A stretch of 64,000 nt of DNA from Parastagonospora avenae f. sp. tritici 18332-5 (GCA_022559985.1 JAFJTR010000015.1:434001-498000); one strand, 5' to 3'; shown: positions 32,763-45,185, counted from the stretch's first letter. Program-made: numbers and translations. The notes: generated from the letters alone by a model not told the origin.

Positions 32763-33873
32763 GCTTGCGTGGAAGTTGTGGTGTTCGTCAAAACAGACGG
32801 CACGTGACTGCAAATCCTGCTACCCAAAGGCGCAGCCCGAGATAGAGGGGGAGTCAGGCCAGGTGGCCGCTCCGGGCGCGACCTTGCAGGTCCCGAGTTC
32901 CGACTCTCAACGCGCTCTATAATTGCCGATATGGGTCTCAAAAGTTTCGCAGCGCCCGTCGCATTCGAATGATGGGCGTAAAGTCGATGGTTTGGGGGAT
33001 TGGTGGCGCGTTTGGTGATGGAGTTGTTCTGGCGGTTTGTCGTGCGGTAGCTGATTGTTGAGGTGTCGAAGCGGGCTGGCAATCGGCTGCGCGGAAGCAG
33101 CAAGGGTTCTTGCCTTTCCCCCAACCGATTGCGAGCCAATCATCGTGCACGGTCACATCGATTGCTGGAGGAATGCCTGTCCAGCCTCACGCGGTGTGTT
33201 TGCCGGCATACACATTGTATGTTCCAGATGCATGCAGTATAGTATGCGCATCATGGCACTTTCTGAGCAACTCCAACTCTGGTAGACTATGGGCATTCGT
33301 CTCATGGTTGATGAGGAAAGCTGCCCAAAGCAGGAAGGTGCAGGTGGGTCTAGCGCGGAACTTAGCTGCTGATGAAGCTTATCGTCGGTCTGAAGACTTC
33401 ACAACTTCATCACAACGGCTGCATGCTCTACGTGCTGCGTTATTTATGTGAGACGAAGTTCTTCATCTGGAGGCTGACCAAGTGGTAAAGAGTTGCCGAT
33501 AAATTGTATATCTAGACACATTACAACATCTCGGTCGTTTCCGCAACCGATGTTAGATGTCTTGTAGTGTATGACATCCATGCCGCTGCCCACCCAGTAT
33601 GAGCATACTTAAGCTACCAAACTCAATACAGAGTTTATTTAGGCCGATATCTGAGCTCCGAGATTGAATTTTCAGTCTTTTGATTCTGTCATTCAACCCT
33701 TTCCGGTAGATCCCTAGTGGTGATACCTTAAGCAGCCCCAGTAGATAAGATCTGTATTCATCACGCTCACAAAATTGACTCCACGGTGGACTTTTGGGGA
33801 CGAACGCCTCTGTTCATCGAGTCGTTATAAGATTATTTTCGGTAAACGTGAATGCAGCGTAAAACTAAACCCC
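32763..33873. other. 1.1-kb intergenic region between EPL1 and the OYE gene
   Basis: Contains the EPL1 promoter and the 3' flank of the oxidoreductase gene. Open frames at 32759-33139 and 33110-33451 show no similarity. No repeat-box copy is seen. Confidence 0.5.
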
Positions 33874-35223
33874 TCAAGAGGCAGGCGCCGCACCGCCATA
33901 TGGCACGCTCTTCACACTTTCAATATCGACATAGCCATACTTGCTGCCATCCTTGTCCTCCTCAAAGCCCTTGGTCCATGCGCCAACGTCCTTCTGAAAC
34001 GCCTTCAGGTTTTCCTCAACACTAAGATCAATAGGCTGCTGATCCTTACCGAGCTGTCTAATCTGCGAGCCCGCAGCAACATTCGTTGCGCCGAAGTCGT
34101 TGTCGTCGGTGAGTTGGTTGATCGCAGCGTCGACCTCTCCAGCAAGAATCTGGCGCGGCAGTTCAGGCTCCTGGCACACAGGGCGCGCCAGACCAACACC
34201 GTCTACCGTCTGAAGGGCATCGACCATTGCAGATGCCGTCTTCAAACCACCAGTAACGTATGTGTGGGTCTTGGAGAGGGAGGGTGTGATCTTCTCGGCG
34301 AACTCGATGAAGAAGGCTTCGCGCTTCTTGGTGGACTCACGCTTGTGTCCGAATGCCAATTGCTCGTACGTTCCGCCGGATAGCTCTACAAAGTCAAAGG
34401 TGTTGTCTTCCAGCAGTTTGCATAGCGTCACGGCTTCCTGGGTGTCGAAGCCTTTATCCTGGAATTCGACAGAGTTGAGCTTGATGGCGAGGATGAAGTT
34501 GGAAGATGTACGCTTACGGACTTCTTGACCGATCTCGGTGATGAGACGAGCGCGGTTCTCTAGGGAGCCACCGTACTGGTCGGTACGCTTGTTGGTGCTT
34601 GGGGAGAGGAATTGCGCCAGGAGATATCCGTGGGCGCCGTGCAGCTGGATACCGTCGTACCCGGCCTTCTCGAGGTACTCAGCCGCATGTGCAAAGCCTT
34701 CGATGACATTCTTGATGTCCTCTTCGGCGGCAGCGCGTGGCTTGGCAAAGGTCATGCCCATTACGTTGCCTTCGAGCTGTACATCTGATGCAGAAATTGG
34801 GTTCTTTTGGATGTTTTCGGCAACCTGGCGACCAGGATGGCTGACTTGGCCAACGATGAGGGAGCCGTGCTTCTTCGATTGAGTTGCCATCTCCTTGAAC
34901 GCCTCAAAACGCTCGCCCTCGTACGGTGAACCACGAGGAATGATTGGGTTACCAGCGGCTTCAAGATGGTCGTACTCAATCATGATGTTGCCAGTGAGGA
35001 TGACACCGAATTCACCCTCACCCCATCTACGGTAGACGTTGATGAGGTTTTTTGATGGAACACCGCGTGCCTCAAGGTTCTTGGAATCCCATGACGAGAG
35101 ACGCTCAGTCATTGCACCTTTCAAGAACCTGTTCTGTGCCGTCTTCTTTGCAAACGCAAAGTCAAGAGACTTGCCCAGGGGCGAGACATCCTTCTTCTCT
35201 GCTTCGTATCGTCGTGGCGCCAT
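33874..35223 (-). CDS. NADH:flavin oxidoreductase, old yellow enzyme family
   Basis: A single exon encodes a 449-residue FMN-dependent TIM-barrel oxidoreductase. Recognisable blocks are FLKGAMTERL near the N-terminus, GNIMIEYDHLEAAGNP, GQVSHPGRQ, and YDGIQLHGAHGYLLAQFLSP, with the active-site His pair near H195/H198. TDQYGGSLENRARL and the phosphate-binding GGLKTASAMVDAL region follow. It lacks a signal peptide, and the C-terminus is unremarkable, so a cytosolic location is inferred. Family members reduce alpha,beta-unsaturated carbonyls or aromatic metabolites; the substrate cannot be told from sequence. The first Met at 35223 fits the family. Confidence 0.9.
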   Translation of the reverse strand: MAPRRYEAEKKDVSPLGKSLDFAFAKKTAQNRFLKGAMTERLSSWDSKNLEARGVPSKNLINVYRRWGEGEFGVILTGNIMIEYDHLEAAGNPIIPRGSPYEGERFEAFKEMATQSKKHGSLIVGQVSHPGRQVAENIQKNPISASDVQLEGNVMGMTFAKPRAAAEEDIKNVIEGFAHAAEYLEKAGYDGIQLHGAHGYLLAQFLSPSTNKRTDQYGGSLENRARLITEIGQEVRKRTSSNFILAIKLNSVEFQDKGFDTQEAVTLCKLLEDNTFDFVELSGGTYEQLAFGHKRESTKKREAFFIEFAEKITPSLSKTHTYVTGGLKTASAMVDALQTVDGVGLARPVCQEPELPRQILAGEVDAAINQLTDDNDFGATNVAAGSQIRQLGKDQQPIDLSVEENLKAFQKDVGAWTKGFEEDKDGSKYGYVDIESVKSVPYGGAAPAS

Positions 35224-35810
35224 TATATCGATGGTGGTGAAATTAAGCTTAGGTGGCAGTCGTCGAAATGATTAATGAGAAATGGATATTGTACATGTGC
35301 AACTTAGCAAACCTATATGCAAGCCAAGTTCTACTTAAGAAATGCATTTCTAAGCAGTTGCATGCGAAGTGCCGGGCATCGACAAAACTGCTCCATTACG
35401 ACGTCATGAAGAAGGTACGCTAGACGGCGGTGAATCGGCAAACATCGTCAAAACTGCGCGATCACGATGGACGAGTGCGGCTCTAAAACGATCGGGCCCT
35501 TCCCCAGGGTGTTCGAGATGTTTTTTGGTCGGCGAGCGTTCCGCATGGGGTTTGGGGTTGTGGCGAGGCTGAGGCGTCATCGCTGCTGTGAGATAATTAG
35601 CGGATCGGCCCGAAGACACCTGAATCTTGCGTTTCCCGCACGAAGCTGGCATCAACTGTCTCCAAGACATCGCTGTTGATTGATCATTAACACCTCCTTT
35701 AAACTCTAATGGCTACTGGGCGTCTCCGAGATACAGTATGGCATCCGATCGGCTTCTTTCCCAATGACTAGAGATTGAGCTCGCGTCCGAACACACTCGA
35801 TCTCTTTCCT
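35224..35810. other. Intergenic stretch between OYE and GMC genes
   Basis: No gene is supported. It should hold the OYE promoter and the GMC 3' flank. Confidence 0.5.
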
Positions 35811-37738
35811 TTACCAATTCGTTCTCTCCTTGATCAAATCAGCTGCCTTCTCTGCAACAGCATAAACTGTCGTGCAGATATGTGTTGCAGGCAGAAATGG
35901 AATGACGCTCGCATCCACCACGCTCAATCCTTTGATGCCATGCACCAATAGATCCGTACCAACAACACCACCTAGTTCCTCTGGCAACATCGACGCAGTC
36001 CCCGCAGGATGTGCCAACGTCGGCACAAACATCTTGCGCAAGAAAGTAGCGATATCCGCGTCGCTCGTTACGTTCAGACCCGGCGCAACTTCCACAGCAC
36101 CAAGACTGGCAAAGGCGTTCAGACTGTTGAACTTGCGACTGAATTGAACCAGCGGGATGGCCAATTCTATGTCAAGTGGGTTAGAGAAAGTACGGTAGTC
36201 AACTAGAGGCCCGCTCATTGGATCTGTCGTGTTGATGTTGATAGTGCCACGGCTGAGGGGACGCTCTAACGCGCCGCTGCCGACAGGACCAGCGCCGAAC
36301 AGAATCTCGTATGCTGCGCTGTCGTCTCGTGCGAGTAGCACAGTTGTAAGTACTTGCTGGGCTTTGAGGCCTGCGATAAGTGTTGATTCGTACGTAGAGG
36401 GGAGATATGGGGTGGGATCTTGTGCGGCAATAGCATCAACAAGACCTTTCCACTTCTTTGCTGCAACGACCTTGAGAGGGAGAAATGCAGCTTGGTTTCC
36501 TCTGGCGGCTGTGAGCGGGCCGGTTAGGGAAGACTCATACTCCTTCTTCGCTTCTGCGTAGAACGTCGCGTTGGTTGTCAAATCTCCCTGCGCAGGTGAA
36601 GGGACATTCTTCGTCCAGTTCCATACAGCTCCACCCATTGGGTGATCCTGGAAGTTTGCTCCAACACCCGGTAAATCCTTTTTGACAGCAATCCCCGCTT
36701 TCTCCAACACCGATCTTGGTCCAACGCCGGATCTCTGTAAGAGCCAAGGTGTCCAAATAGCACCGGCGGCTATGATGACTTCTTTCCTTGCTTTTACTAC
36801 AATCTTCTCGACACTTCCTCCTCTCTTGATAACATTCACCCCCACCGCTGCCAGTTCCTCGTTGAACACTACCTCGGTCACCCTGAATCCAGTTTCCAAC
36901 ACATAGTTCGACCGGTTCACGAATGGGTCGTAATGCGCAGTCCTTGCATAACTCCTGGTCCGCGTCACCGGGTCTAGTGCTGAAGGTGCTTGAATGGCTC
37001 CAATCGCCTCACCTGAATATGTCAATCTCTGCTGCAGCATTATATATATGCAATATCACTTACCACCCGCCGCCTCTTTCGGCTTGTTCACGCCCAGCTC
37101 TCTCCACGCATCCCAGACATATTCTTGCCCAGGAAATTGGTATGGCGGGAAACTGACCTGAATATCTCCCTTGCCACCATATGCAGCTTCTACATCATAC
37201 GTATAGTTGTACTTGTCCCTGACTTCGTCGCTAGGAGGCGTGAATGTGACACTCTTTTTGAAATATGGAAGTAAAGAGGCAAAGTTCCATCCTTTGTTGC
37301 CTAGAGATTCCCATGCGTCGTAGTCGCTCTTGCTTCCGCGGTCGAAGAACATGCCGTTCACGCCACTACCGCCGCCTACGAAGGCGCCTACAAGCACGTT
37401 GCGTGTGACGTTGAGCAGGCCGGGGATGGGAAGGGAGGTTATGTTATAGTAGCGTGAAGGATCGTAATTGAGGGTGTCAGCGGGGAGGAGGATGGCCGGG
37501 TTGTCATTGAGGTAATTGTATTCGAGGATGAGGACGGTGTCTACACGTAGTTAGGAAATAGTTTAGTGTAAGTAGCGACGAAGGCTGGTGTACGTTTCCC
37601 ATTTTCTGTTAAACGATTGGCGACCGTCAAACCTGACGTGCCGCCGCCGACGATTACATAGTCGTAGGTGGCATTTGAGAGTAGCTCACTGCTTACGACA
37701 GTGGCTGCGATTAAAGGCAGGAAAAGTTTAGACCACAT
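35811..37738 (-). CDS. Secreted GMC-family FAD oxidoreductase (AA3-like)
   Basis: Glucose-methanol-choline oxidoreductase. Exons 37594-37738, 37064-37540 and 35811-37012 (introns 53 and 51 bp) give 607 residues. A signal peptide (MWSKLFLPLIAATVVSS) precedes the Rossmann motif DYVIVGGGTSGLTVANRL (about 26-43). GAFVGGGSGVNGMFFDRGS is the GMC signature 1 region, and AAGAIWTPWLLQRSGVG is signature 2. The C-terminus contains AHPAGTASM and SVIPFLPATHICTTVYAVAEKAADLI, with a His in the usual second catalytic region. Several N-glycosylation sequons (NAT, NYT, NVT) support secretion. The substrate (aryl alcohol, sugar or other) cannot be assigned. No redox-partner gene is adjacent. Confidence 0.9.
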
Positions 37739-38305
37739 TTTGAAGCTCGGATTGACTACCCATCGAAACTGCCATTTCAGCCTTACCTCAGCTCAAATAG
37801 TTCATAGGTCCTTGTCGTACGAAGCTTTCTCAACGGGGCGTAACACTAAAGGCCATTAACTAAACGGTCGATGCCCTGGCGGTGTCGTTCGGCTTGCATG
37901 GATGTCATCCACGCGAATAGCTGCCATTCGCCCGGTCCTCAACCATACACTGTGGAGGTGGGCGTACATGCATAGCACCTTACCGCATTCAAGATGGCCT
38001 TAATGCTGCCAAGCGATCTATGCGGTCTCAAATCTCACTACTCAATTTGCCGAGACGGGAGAATGGTAGGTAAGGAAGGTAGTACATCTAGCATACGGAG
38101 CGAGGAATCATCGGTGAAGGAAGAAAACGGTTTGCGCTTTGGGCCTCGGAAGTCTTACTTGGCAGAGCACGCAATGTGATACATGGGAAGCAGAGGCGCG
38201 AATCAAAGGATGCTCCATAAAAGAGCTGAAGGTGAAATTTTCTTGTCGAGAGTAACTGTCTCGAGGGGTATCATATAGTTTGGTCATAACCTCTCATCCG
38301 TCTCA
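37739..38305. other. Intergenic stretch upstream of the GMC gene and downstream of BDP1
   Basis: No gene is supported. It includes the GMC promoter. Confidence 0.5.
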
Positions 38306-40536
38306 TTACTCTTGGCCCCAAGTCGCATCATCATCGGCGTTGCCCAAGATCTCCACACCCGCTTCTTCTTGGAACGTAACCTGCTTCTCTTTCTCTTTGC
38401 CCTTCCTCTTCTTCTTGCCTTTGCCGTTCTCCTTGTTAGTCGGATCGCCGTTTTCGTCGTCATCCAGAAGCCCGGCCTCCTTCTGCTGCCTCTTACGCTC
38501 CCTAGTTTCCGCCGTCGCAGCATCGATTCTTGCTCGAAATTCAGCTTCTTCTTCAGCCAGCTGACGTTTGATCTCGTCTGCATCGGCAAATCTCCCTTCG
38601 TTCATCTGCGAAGCCTGAATGAAGCCGTCCCAGTTGGTATTTATAGTGCTGCGACTCAGAAGTATTTCGCGCACGCGCTCAGGGTCACTACGCTCTTCTC
38701 GAGTGAATTTAAGTTTGATGGAACGCCGCGTCGAGCCAGGGAACATGTGCGATATCATCTGAAAGTCGGTGCCAAAATGTTGCAAGCCCTCGTAGAAGAG
38801 TTCTGTATCGGCGGCTGTCCAGCGCTTGCCTTGACCAGGCAGTATGAAGTCGTTTGGGAAGCGTTTGTTGTTCTTCAAGAAACTACGTGACGTGATGCGG
38901 GTGGTAAGACTCCGCTCTTCCACGACTTCGTAATTATCAATTTCGCGATCCGCGTCAGCTTCTCTGTTCATCGTTGTGGATGATTGGAGGAGCTGAATGT
39001 TTCCATCAATCATGACATAGCGAGGCCCCTCGATTACAGGAGCTTCTTCGATTTGGAGCTTTTCGGCAGCCTCCAGCTCTGCTCTCGAGGTGACCTTCCG
39101 GGTGTCTTCCTCTCTTCGGCGTTGTTTGATATCTTCCCAATTGATCGCGCGCATTGCCTTCTCGCGGTCAGATAGCTTACCGACACGAATGTTGCGGGAC
39201 GCAATAGTGTCCATGAAGGTGCTTTCGGGGTCGATTTCTTGTTCCTCCGCGTCTGATGGAGTGGGCTCTCTAGGTGGGCGGCCCTTTCGCTTGGGCTGTG
39301 CTGCATCTTGCTCTCCTTTCGCGCCGTCTGCTATGACTGCCTTTCGCTTCCGCTTGGGCTGACGGGGCTTTGGCTGCCGGCGTGCTACGGGCTCTCCATT
39401 TTCTCCTGCTTGGCCTTCTGCTCCACCTTCAGCCCCGTCTTCCTCGGCTGTGTCGTGCACTGTCGCACTGCTCTTAACTTTACGGGGTCTGCGTGCTCTT
39501 GTCCCTTCAGGGGGTGCTTGGGTGCCGTCATCTTCGCCAGCCGCATTTGCCCTGCGTTTCCCTCGACCTTTGGCGCTCGCACGCTTTTGCACTGGTAGAG
39601 CCTCGCCGTCCTCGACGCTCTCTCCCTCCCCGGCCTCTTGTTCTTCTGCGGTCGCTGCGGTAATCTTCTTGCCTCTGGGTTTCGGCGGTTTGCGTGTTCT
39701 CTTGGCGGGGACGGTTGCGGGCTCGTCCTCCTCTTCCACTTGTTGCGGCCGGTTCACAGCTACCCATGGCAAGACTCTTCGTTTGCGGGGCCGAGAGGCA
39801 GCTGCTTCTTCCAAAGCTGGCTGTGCGGCACCTTCCGTGACTCCTCCCTCTTGCTCCGCCGCTGTGCTGATCGGAACTTCCTGCTGTGGCGCTGGGGGTC
39901 CTTCTACTTCTGACTGTGCTGGCTGCGAAGATTCTAAGACGGTTGTCTCTGACGTGGTATCTGGAACGGCGGTTCTCTCGCGCGCAGGAGGTTCCATGCG
40001 CCGTCTCTTGGCTGCCCTGCCTGTGTCTGCGTCATCTTGACCTTCCTCGGCGGGTTGTGTAGTGGTAGATGTTGCTGCGGATGGCACGTCTGTCGCTGGC
40101 GGGTCTGGGGTCGAGGGTGCTGGCGTGAGAGTCGAGGCAGTAGCAGCTTGCGGAACATGCTCTGTGATGGGCTCTTGAGTCGCGGCGGGGGTGGGCAATT
40201 GTGCTGGAGCGGCGGTTTCACTGGGCGCGTGGGACGACTCGGGCACAGTTTCTGTGGTTTGCGCCTCGACAATTGGCGGCGCTGGCTCTGTCTCTGGTGC
40301 ACTGGGCTTGGGTGCTGCAGCTGGAGGTGCTGCACCGGGCCTTCGTCGGGCAGCTTTGGGCGCGAACTTCTTGCCTGTCGTGTTTTCTATGTGCCGTTTA
40401 GCATGGTCCGTGGGTGAGCTCGGCGCAACGCACTATTGATGAAGGAGCTGGTAAAGGCGGCGGCGGCTGGTTTGGCGGGCTGCGCTTTGTCGGCGCCCGC
40501 GGTAGGTGGCTGCCCCGAACCTTCCTCCGCAGACAT
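38306..40536 (-). CDS. BDP1: Transcription factor TFIIIB component B'' (Bdp1)
   Basis: Bdp1 with Brf1 and TBP forms TFIIIB, which recruits RNA polymerase III. Exons 40434-40536 and 38306-40386 (47-bp intron with a GCTAAAC branch site) give 727 residues. The start MSAEEGSGQPP leads across the splice into NTTGKKFAPKAARRR, a family-like N-terminus. A long low-complexity region rich in Ala, Pro, Glu and basic patches (about 60-400) follows. The SANT/Myb domain (GKRWTAADTELFYEGL...TRRSIKLKFTREE) lies near 555-610. A C-terminal KKKRKGKEKEK stretch is probably a nuclear signal. It is head to head with BRE1 over 403 bp. Confidence 0.92.
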
Positions 40537-40939
40537 GGCCGTGTATGTGCGTGCTTTCTCGGAGCACGTGTTCAGCTGTACCAACCCGTGGACATGTGCA
40601 GCTCCAGAGAGGTTTCCCAGGTTTGGTGGGGAGCAGGCCTCGAGCGTTTGACACGCCTTCACGGACCACAACGCTAGTGCGGCTCTTGGCAGGGCACGAA
40701 TCTTCAGTCCAGGACACTCAGTCGCCTCTGTCTCCTCACCCACGGCCTCACACGACCACGACACCGCCGCTCCTTCTCGTCCGCCCGCCCATCTCATCCC
40801 TTCTATCCGCTCGTTCCTCCATCCCTATTAATGCTCTGAGTCGTGCGCGCGTCGACAGTGCCCCTCGTACCTCGCCGTCGCCTCCCCGATGAGGCTCGAG
40901 ACCAGAACCGTCGCTGCTCCATCACTTGACGCCGTCAAG
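40537..40939. promoter_or_regulatory. Divergent promoter region BDP1/BRE1
   Basis: A 403-bp head-to-head spacer, C/T-rich toward BRE1. No specific factor site is recognised. ORFs in it are shadows or read through the promoters. Confidence 0.4.
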
Positions 40940-43202
40940 ATGGAGGATCGCAAGCGGCCGAGTGCCGACGACTCTGCTCCTCCTGCAAAGAGGCAAGCTG
41001 TGACTGTCAACGGTGCCCGCTCGCATCCAGACGCTGACTTGCCGTGGAAAGATGACATGGAGGTTCGCATCCCCCGATCACACACCGCCCTCGCACACGC
41101 ATACCGCGAACACATCGGCTAATACTGCGCTCGTGACTAGGCCTTCCAGAAGGATGCCATCCTGCGACAGATGCGCGAATACAAGCGGGAGAAGACGACC
41201 GTCGAGGCCCAGCTGAACGAACTGGAGCGCTCCTCCAAGTACCACGACGACCACCTGCGGATCATGGATGCTTGGTTTGATCAGGTCAGTGCACTACACA
41301 TGCTCCAACGAATCCAACGCTGATGGCCTATAGCTGGTCGATGAAATCAAGCTGCTCAGCGGGGAAAAGCTAGAGGCGTCATCAGGTGACTCGAGCGCCA
41401 ATCCGTCGGTGCCTCCTGCGCTTTTGTTTGAAGACAGCGAAACCTTCAAGAAGCATCTATCTACGCGCAAGGAGAAAATACTGTCATCGCTCTCAGGTCT
41501 TTTCGCAAAGTATCCTCCCAGTAGCCCAGAAGTCGCAGAGTTGCAACAACAGCTGTCGAAGCTTTTAGCACTAGAGAAGGATCATGTCGTACAACTTCAG
41601 CGCGTCCGCACAGAAAAAGAGCAGTTGTCCGATCGTTTGGACACCGCGACGCATCGCTACCTGGTTGCCGAAAAGAAGATCGACCGCCTCAAGAGCCAAC
41701 AGGTTCAAAAGCTGGAGCAGCAAGCTGTCGCCAGCAGTACGGTTAAAGAAGAGACTCCAGCCGCCACCAATGGAGTCGAGCCTTCCAACGGCAAGGCGAT
41801 CTCACCAGGACCCATCAGCGAAGAGGTGGAGACTGCACGGAATCAAGCTGTAGCTGAGGCTGCAAAGAGAAAAGAGCAGCTTGAGCAAGTGGAGCAAGAG
41901 AATAAGAAGCTTACGGAAGAGGTCACATCTTTGAAAGTCAAGTTTAGCCTGCTCTCCGACGATGACTACGCCAAAACGGATCTGTTCAAGGCTTTGAAAT
42001 CGCAGCACGAAGATGTGATCAAACGCATCAACAATCTGGAAGCGACCAATATTCAGCTACGGGAGGAGGCGCAAAAATATCAAGCTGAACGGACAGCATA
42101 CCGGATCAAGATCGACGACGAGGCTCGTTCATCTCTGGCCGAGTCCGAGAGCGCAGTTTCTCAAGCGGAGGCGAACTTGGCCCGGATTCGAGCTGCGCGT
42201 GATGACCTCTTGGCCAAGAATAACTTGCTCGAAAGCAGCCGCAAGAACTCGGACGCGTCAACCGAACAGTCGAAAGAGATGGTCAGCGCGGTCGAGAGCC
42301 GTATTGCTGCGCTGGAGTCAGAGTGTGAGAGGCTGAGGCTACAGATTGCCGAGAACCAGACGAGCACAGAAGATACAGCGCCAGCTGCAAGTGAAATGAC
42401 TCTGGAGGAATCTCAAAAGAAGACCAAAAACTTGGAGTCTCAACTCAAGCTACTCAGCGGCGAGCTCCCATCAATGGAGGCAGCATGGAAAAAGGCACAG
42501 TCTGTTGCTAACAAGAAAGTGGTTGACACTGTCGCGTGGGAAGAGAATATCGCGAGAGCCAACGCAGACAAAGCCAAGGCGGACCAGAAATACTTTGCTG
42601 CAATGAAGGTCAAGACGGAGCTGGAAATGCAGGTCCGGGCTCTTCGCGCGCAGACGACAAAATCTACCGAGGTCGTTTCTCAGTTGAAGGAGGCAGATGC
42701 TCTCAGTCGAAACTTGGTGGACAAGTTGGAGAAACAGACTGCCGAGATGCGATCACAGATGGATGAGCTTTCGGTGCAACACCGTCAGTTGCAACAGAAG
42801 GTCAACGAAAACGCAATACTATCTGAAGGTCAAGTCAGCCAAATTGCGGAGCTCAAGAAGGTGCTGGAGGCGAAGGACGCTTCCTGCCTCGCTGCCAAAC
42901 AGGCTCAGCGCGAGGCTGAAACCGAACGAGAGTCGCTTACCGCGCAAGTGACTGGCCTCAAGAAGCAGGTACAGACATGGAAGAAGAAGAGCACTGGAGA
43001 CCAGAGCTCGGAGACGGCCACGATGGAGCAGATGATTCAGTGCCAGATCTGCAAGAGCCATCTCAAGAACACTGTTATCAAGACCTGTGGACATTTGTTC
43101 TGCGACCAGTGCGTACAGGACCGCCTTACCAACCGCGCCCGGAAGTGTCCAAACTGCGGTAAAGCGTTTGGAAGCAACGACACGATGCGGGTCCACCTAT
43201 AG
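40940..43202 (+). CDS. BRE1: E3 ubiquitin ligase Bre1 (histone H2B monoubiquitination)
   Basis: Bre1 with Rad6 monoubiquitinates H2B, linking transcription elongation to H3K4/K79 methylation. Exons 40940-41062, 41141-41284 and 41334-43202 give 711 residues, near the family norm of about 700. The N-terminus MEDRKRPSADDSAPPAKR is typical. AFQKDAILRQMREYKREKT and YHDDHLRIMDAWFDQLVDE follow. Most of the protein is coiled coil (about 90-650). The C-terminal RING is CQICKSHLKNTVIKTCGH through CPNCGKAFG (about 665-700), with all expected Cys/His ligands. The start is the Met in the conserved context; an in-frame upstream Met at 40889 would only add 17 unconserved residues. Confidence 0.95.
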
Positions 43203-43865
43203 ACACTTTCTTTCGACGATACCCTCAGATTTCTGGACATTTCACCAACCCAGGACCACGGCACCTTTTTCGCAATGTACAATAGCACCACTTTTCTTTT
43301 TTGTCACTTCTTTTCGACTTTGTTGCGAGCGAGCACTGTTTGGTGTTTTCAGGCGTCTGGTATGCGGCCGGTCCATCTTTAGCGACATCCGGTGGCGCAA
43401 GGGAATGGCGCAAGAACGTAAGAGCTATGTACGATCAGATTGGAAGCGCTGAGGCGTGGCAGTATGTTTTATTAGAAGCGGTCCTCAAGTCCATTTCTTT
43501 CTGTTGCCTGAGGGCTGCAAGTTCTTCCAATAGGGAGAGGGTACGGATGTTTTGTCAGCTATAGCGAGCTTCTTCGATAGTATGGTCGTATGAACGGACA
43601 TGTGGACCGATGGATGGTTCGGGAAAATGCAAACTCAGATAAATCACACTACATTATAATCTTGTGCTGTAAACGTAACTTATTCGGGATAACCACACCA
43701 TGCTCTGTGGAGTGCAAACCGAGGCAACTGGTCATGTTTTTGACAAGACAATATACTGAAACTTGAGAGTTGGGTATATTTTAACTATGCTAACATGGCA
43801 CATGCTTGAAACGCCTCCTAAATGCATCATTAGATATCGTACAACATATTTCATATCCGCCGGAG
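43203..43865. other. Convergent 3' region between BRE1 and NAD kinase
   Basis: No gene is supported. The genes are tail to tail; AT-rich, likely containing both polyadenylation regions. Confidence 0.5.
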
Positions 43866-45185
43866 CTAACTATCCTGGTCCCCAAACGGATAATTGAACT
43901 TCAACAGCGCGTTAAGTCCGCCAACCCAGTGGTCCTCGGCCTCATCTTCCATCCCTACAGTTCCGCGCACAATACTCGGTACCCCACCATCCCAGTCCCC
44001 GTTCTCCTTTTTCACTTCTTCGCCGGCGACGCGGACTTCCATGCCCTCGCCCATACCCTCGGTGATGGTCTGTCCATCGATGCTGACTTCGACTTCGCGG
44101 CCGCGATTCTTGTCTTTGCCGAGGCGTAGGGTAATGGGGGTTTCTGCGGGTAAGACGAGTGGACGGAAGGACAGAGAGCGCGGGCAGATGGGCGTGAGTA
44201 AGAGCGAAGGGACTAGGGGATGTACTATGCTACCGCCCGAGGAGAGGGAGTATGCGGTCGATCCGGTGGGCGAGGAGATGATCATGCCGTCGGCGACGGC
44301 TTCGGTGAGGAAGCGGTTGTTGATATATACGTCTATGATCTTTAGGTGTGGACTTGAGCCGCGGTGGAGAGTCACTTCATTCAGAGCATAGGTGTCGCCG
44401 TGAGAACCGATGCGCGAGCCGTCTGGTGCGAAGACGCCAACCTTGAGACGATTACGTAGGAGGATTCGTGCGGTGCGGTTTGTGCCCATTGCTTTGCCGC
44501 GGATATCTGCGTAGGAGAGCGGGCGGTCGAGGGGGTCTTCTGGAGACGAGATTGGGTTCGATGGTGGTGCGCCGAGAGAGTCGGACAGGGTGGAGTATGT
44601 GTCTGGTGCGCCGCTCATGTACACTTCTCTGAAGGCTCGCTTGTATTCTTTGAACTTCCATTCCCCCAGGAAGCCAATCGTGCCCATGGCGAAGCTTAGA
44701 ACTGGTGGGACACTTTCCGCATGGCTGAACAGACTGCTTGCTCGAAGTAGCGTGCCATCACCACCCAGGGTACATATCATGTCGGTTTTATTCGACAGGT
44801 GATGCGATGTACCAAAGCCGCTAACCTTGTTGTACGAGTAGACAGGAAAGGGCAGCTGTTCATGGAGCTCAGTGGCCGAGTCGGGCTCGAGAATGATATT
44901 TATGGAGGGGTAGGTCGAGCGGATGTGGGTCGCAAATTCGAGAAGGGACGCGCTGATGTTGGGCGTGCGCTTCTTCTTGGTGATGAGGATGTTGCGAGGT
45001 GGGGAAGGCCACTGCAGGCTGAGAAGGGTGTTTGTCGGATTCTGTTCGTATGCAGGCCGTAATCGTGGAGGGAGTTCGCGTATGTGCTTGATGTTGAGAC
45101 GGGCGGAGGTCGAAGAGAAGGGCTGAGCTTGTGAGGGCTTGACAAAGAGCCGCCATGGCAAGACGCGATGATGTGCAAGCTTCAT
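43866..45185 (-). CDS. POS5: NAD(H) kinase, probably mitochondrial (Pos5-like)
   Basis: Phosphorylates NAD(H) to NADP(H). From Met at 45185 it has 439 residues. The catalytic GGDGT is at about 141-145 (MICTLGGDGTLLRASSLF). Further NAD-kinase blocks are LSFAMGTIGFLGEW, YALNEVTLHRG, VADGMIISSPTGSTAYSLS and GGSIVHP. The N-terminus MKLAHHRVLPWRLFVKPSQ...SSTSARL is basic, Ser-rich and free of acidic residues, as in mitochondrial presequences. An upstream in-frame Met at 45362 would add 59 acidic-containing residues and bury that presequence, so I prefer 45185. The symbol reflects location and family rather than strict orthology. Confidence 0.88.
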   Translation of the reverse strand: MKLAHHRVLPWRLFVKPSQAQPFSSTSARLNIKHIRELPPRLRPAYEQNPTNTLLSLQWPSPPRNILITKKKRTPNISASLLEFATHIRSTYPSINIILEPDSATELHEQLPFPVYSYNKVSGFGTSHHLSNKTDMICTLGGDGTLLRASSLFSHAESVPPVLSFAMGTIGFLGEWKFKEYKRAFREVYMSGAPDTYSTLSDSLGAPPSNPISSPEDPLDRPLSYADIRGKAMGTNRTARILLRNRLKVGVFAPDGSRIGSHGDTYALNEVTLHRGSSPHLKIIDVYINNRFLTEAVADGMIISSPTGSTAYSLSSGGSIVHPLVPSLLLTPICPRSLSFRPLVLPAETPITLRLGKDKNRGREVEVSIDGQTITEGMGEGMEVRVAGEEVKKENGDWDGGVPSIVRGTVGMEDEAEDHWVGGLNALLKFNYPFGDQDS

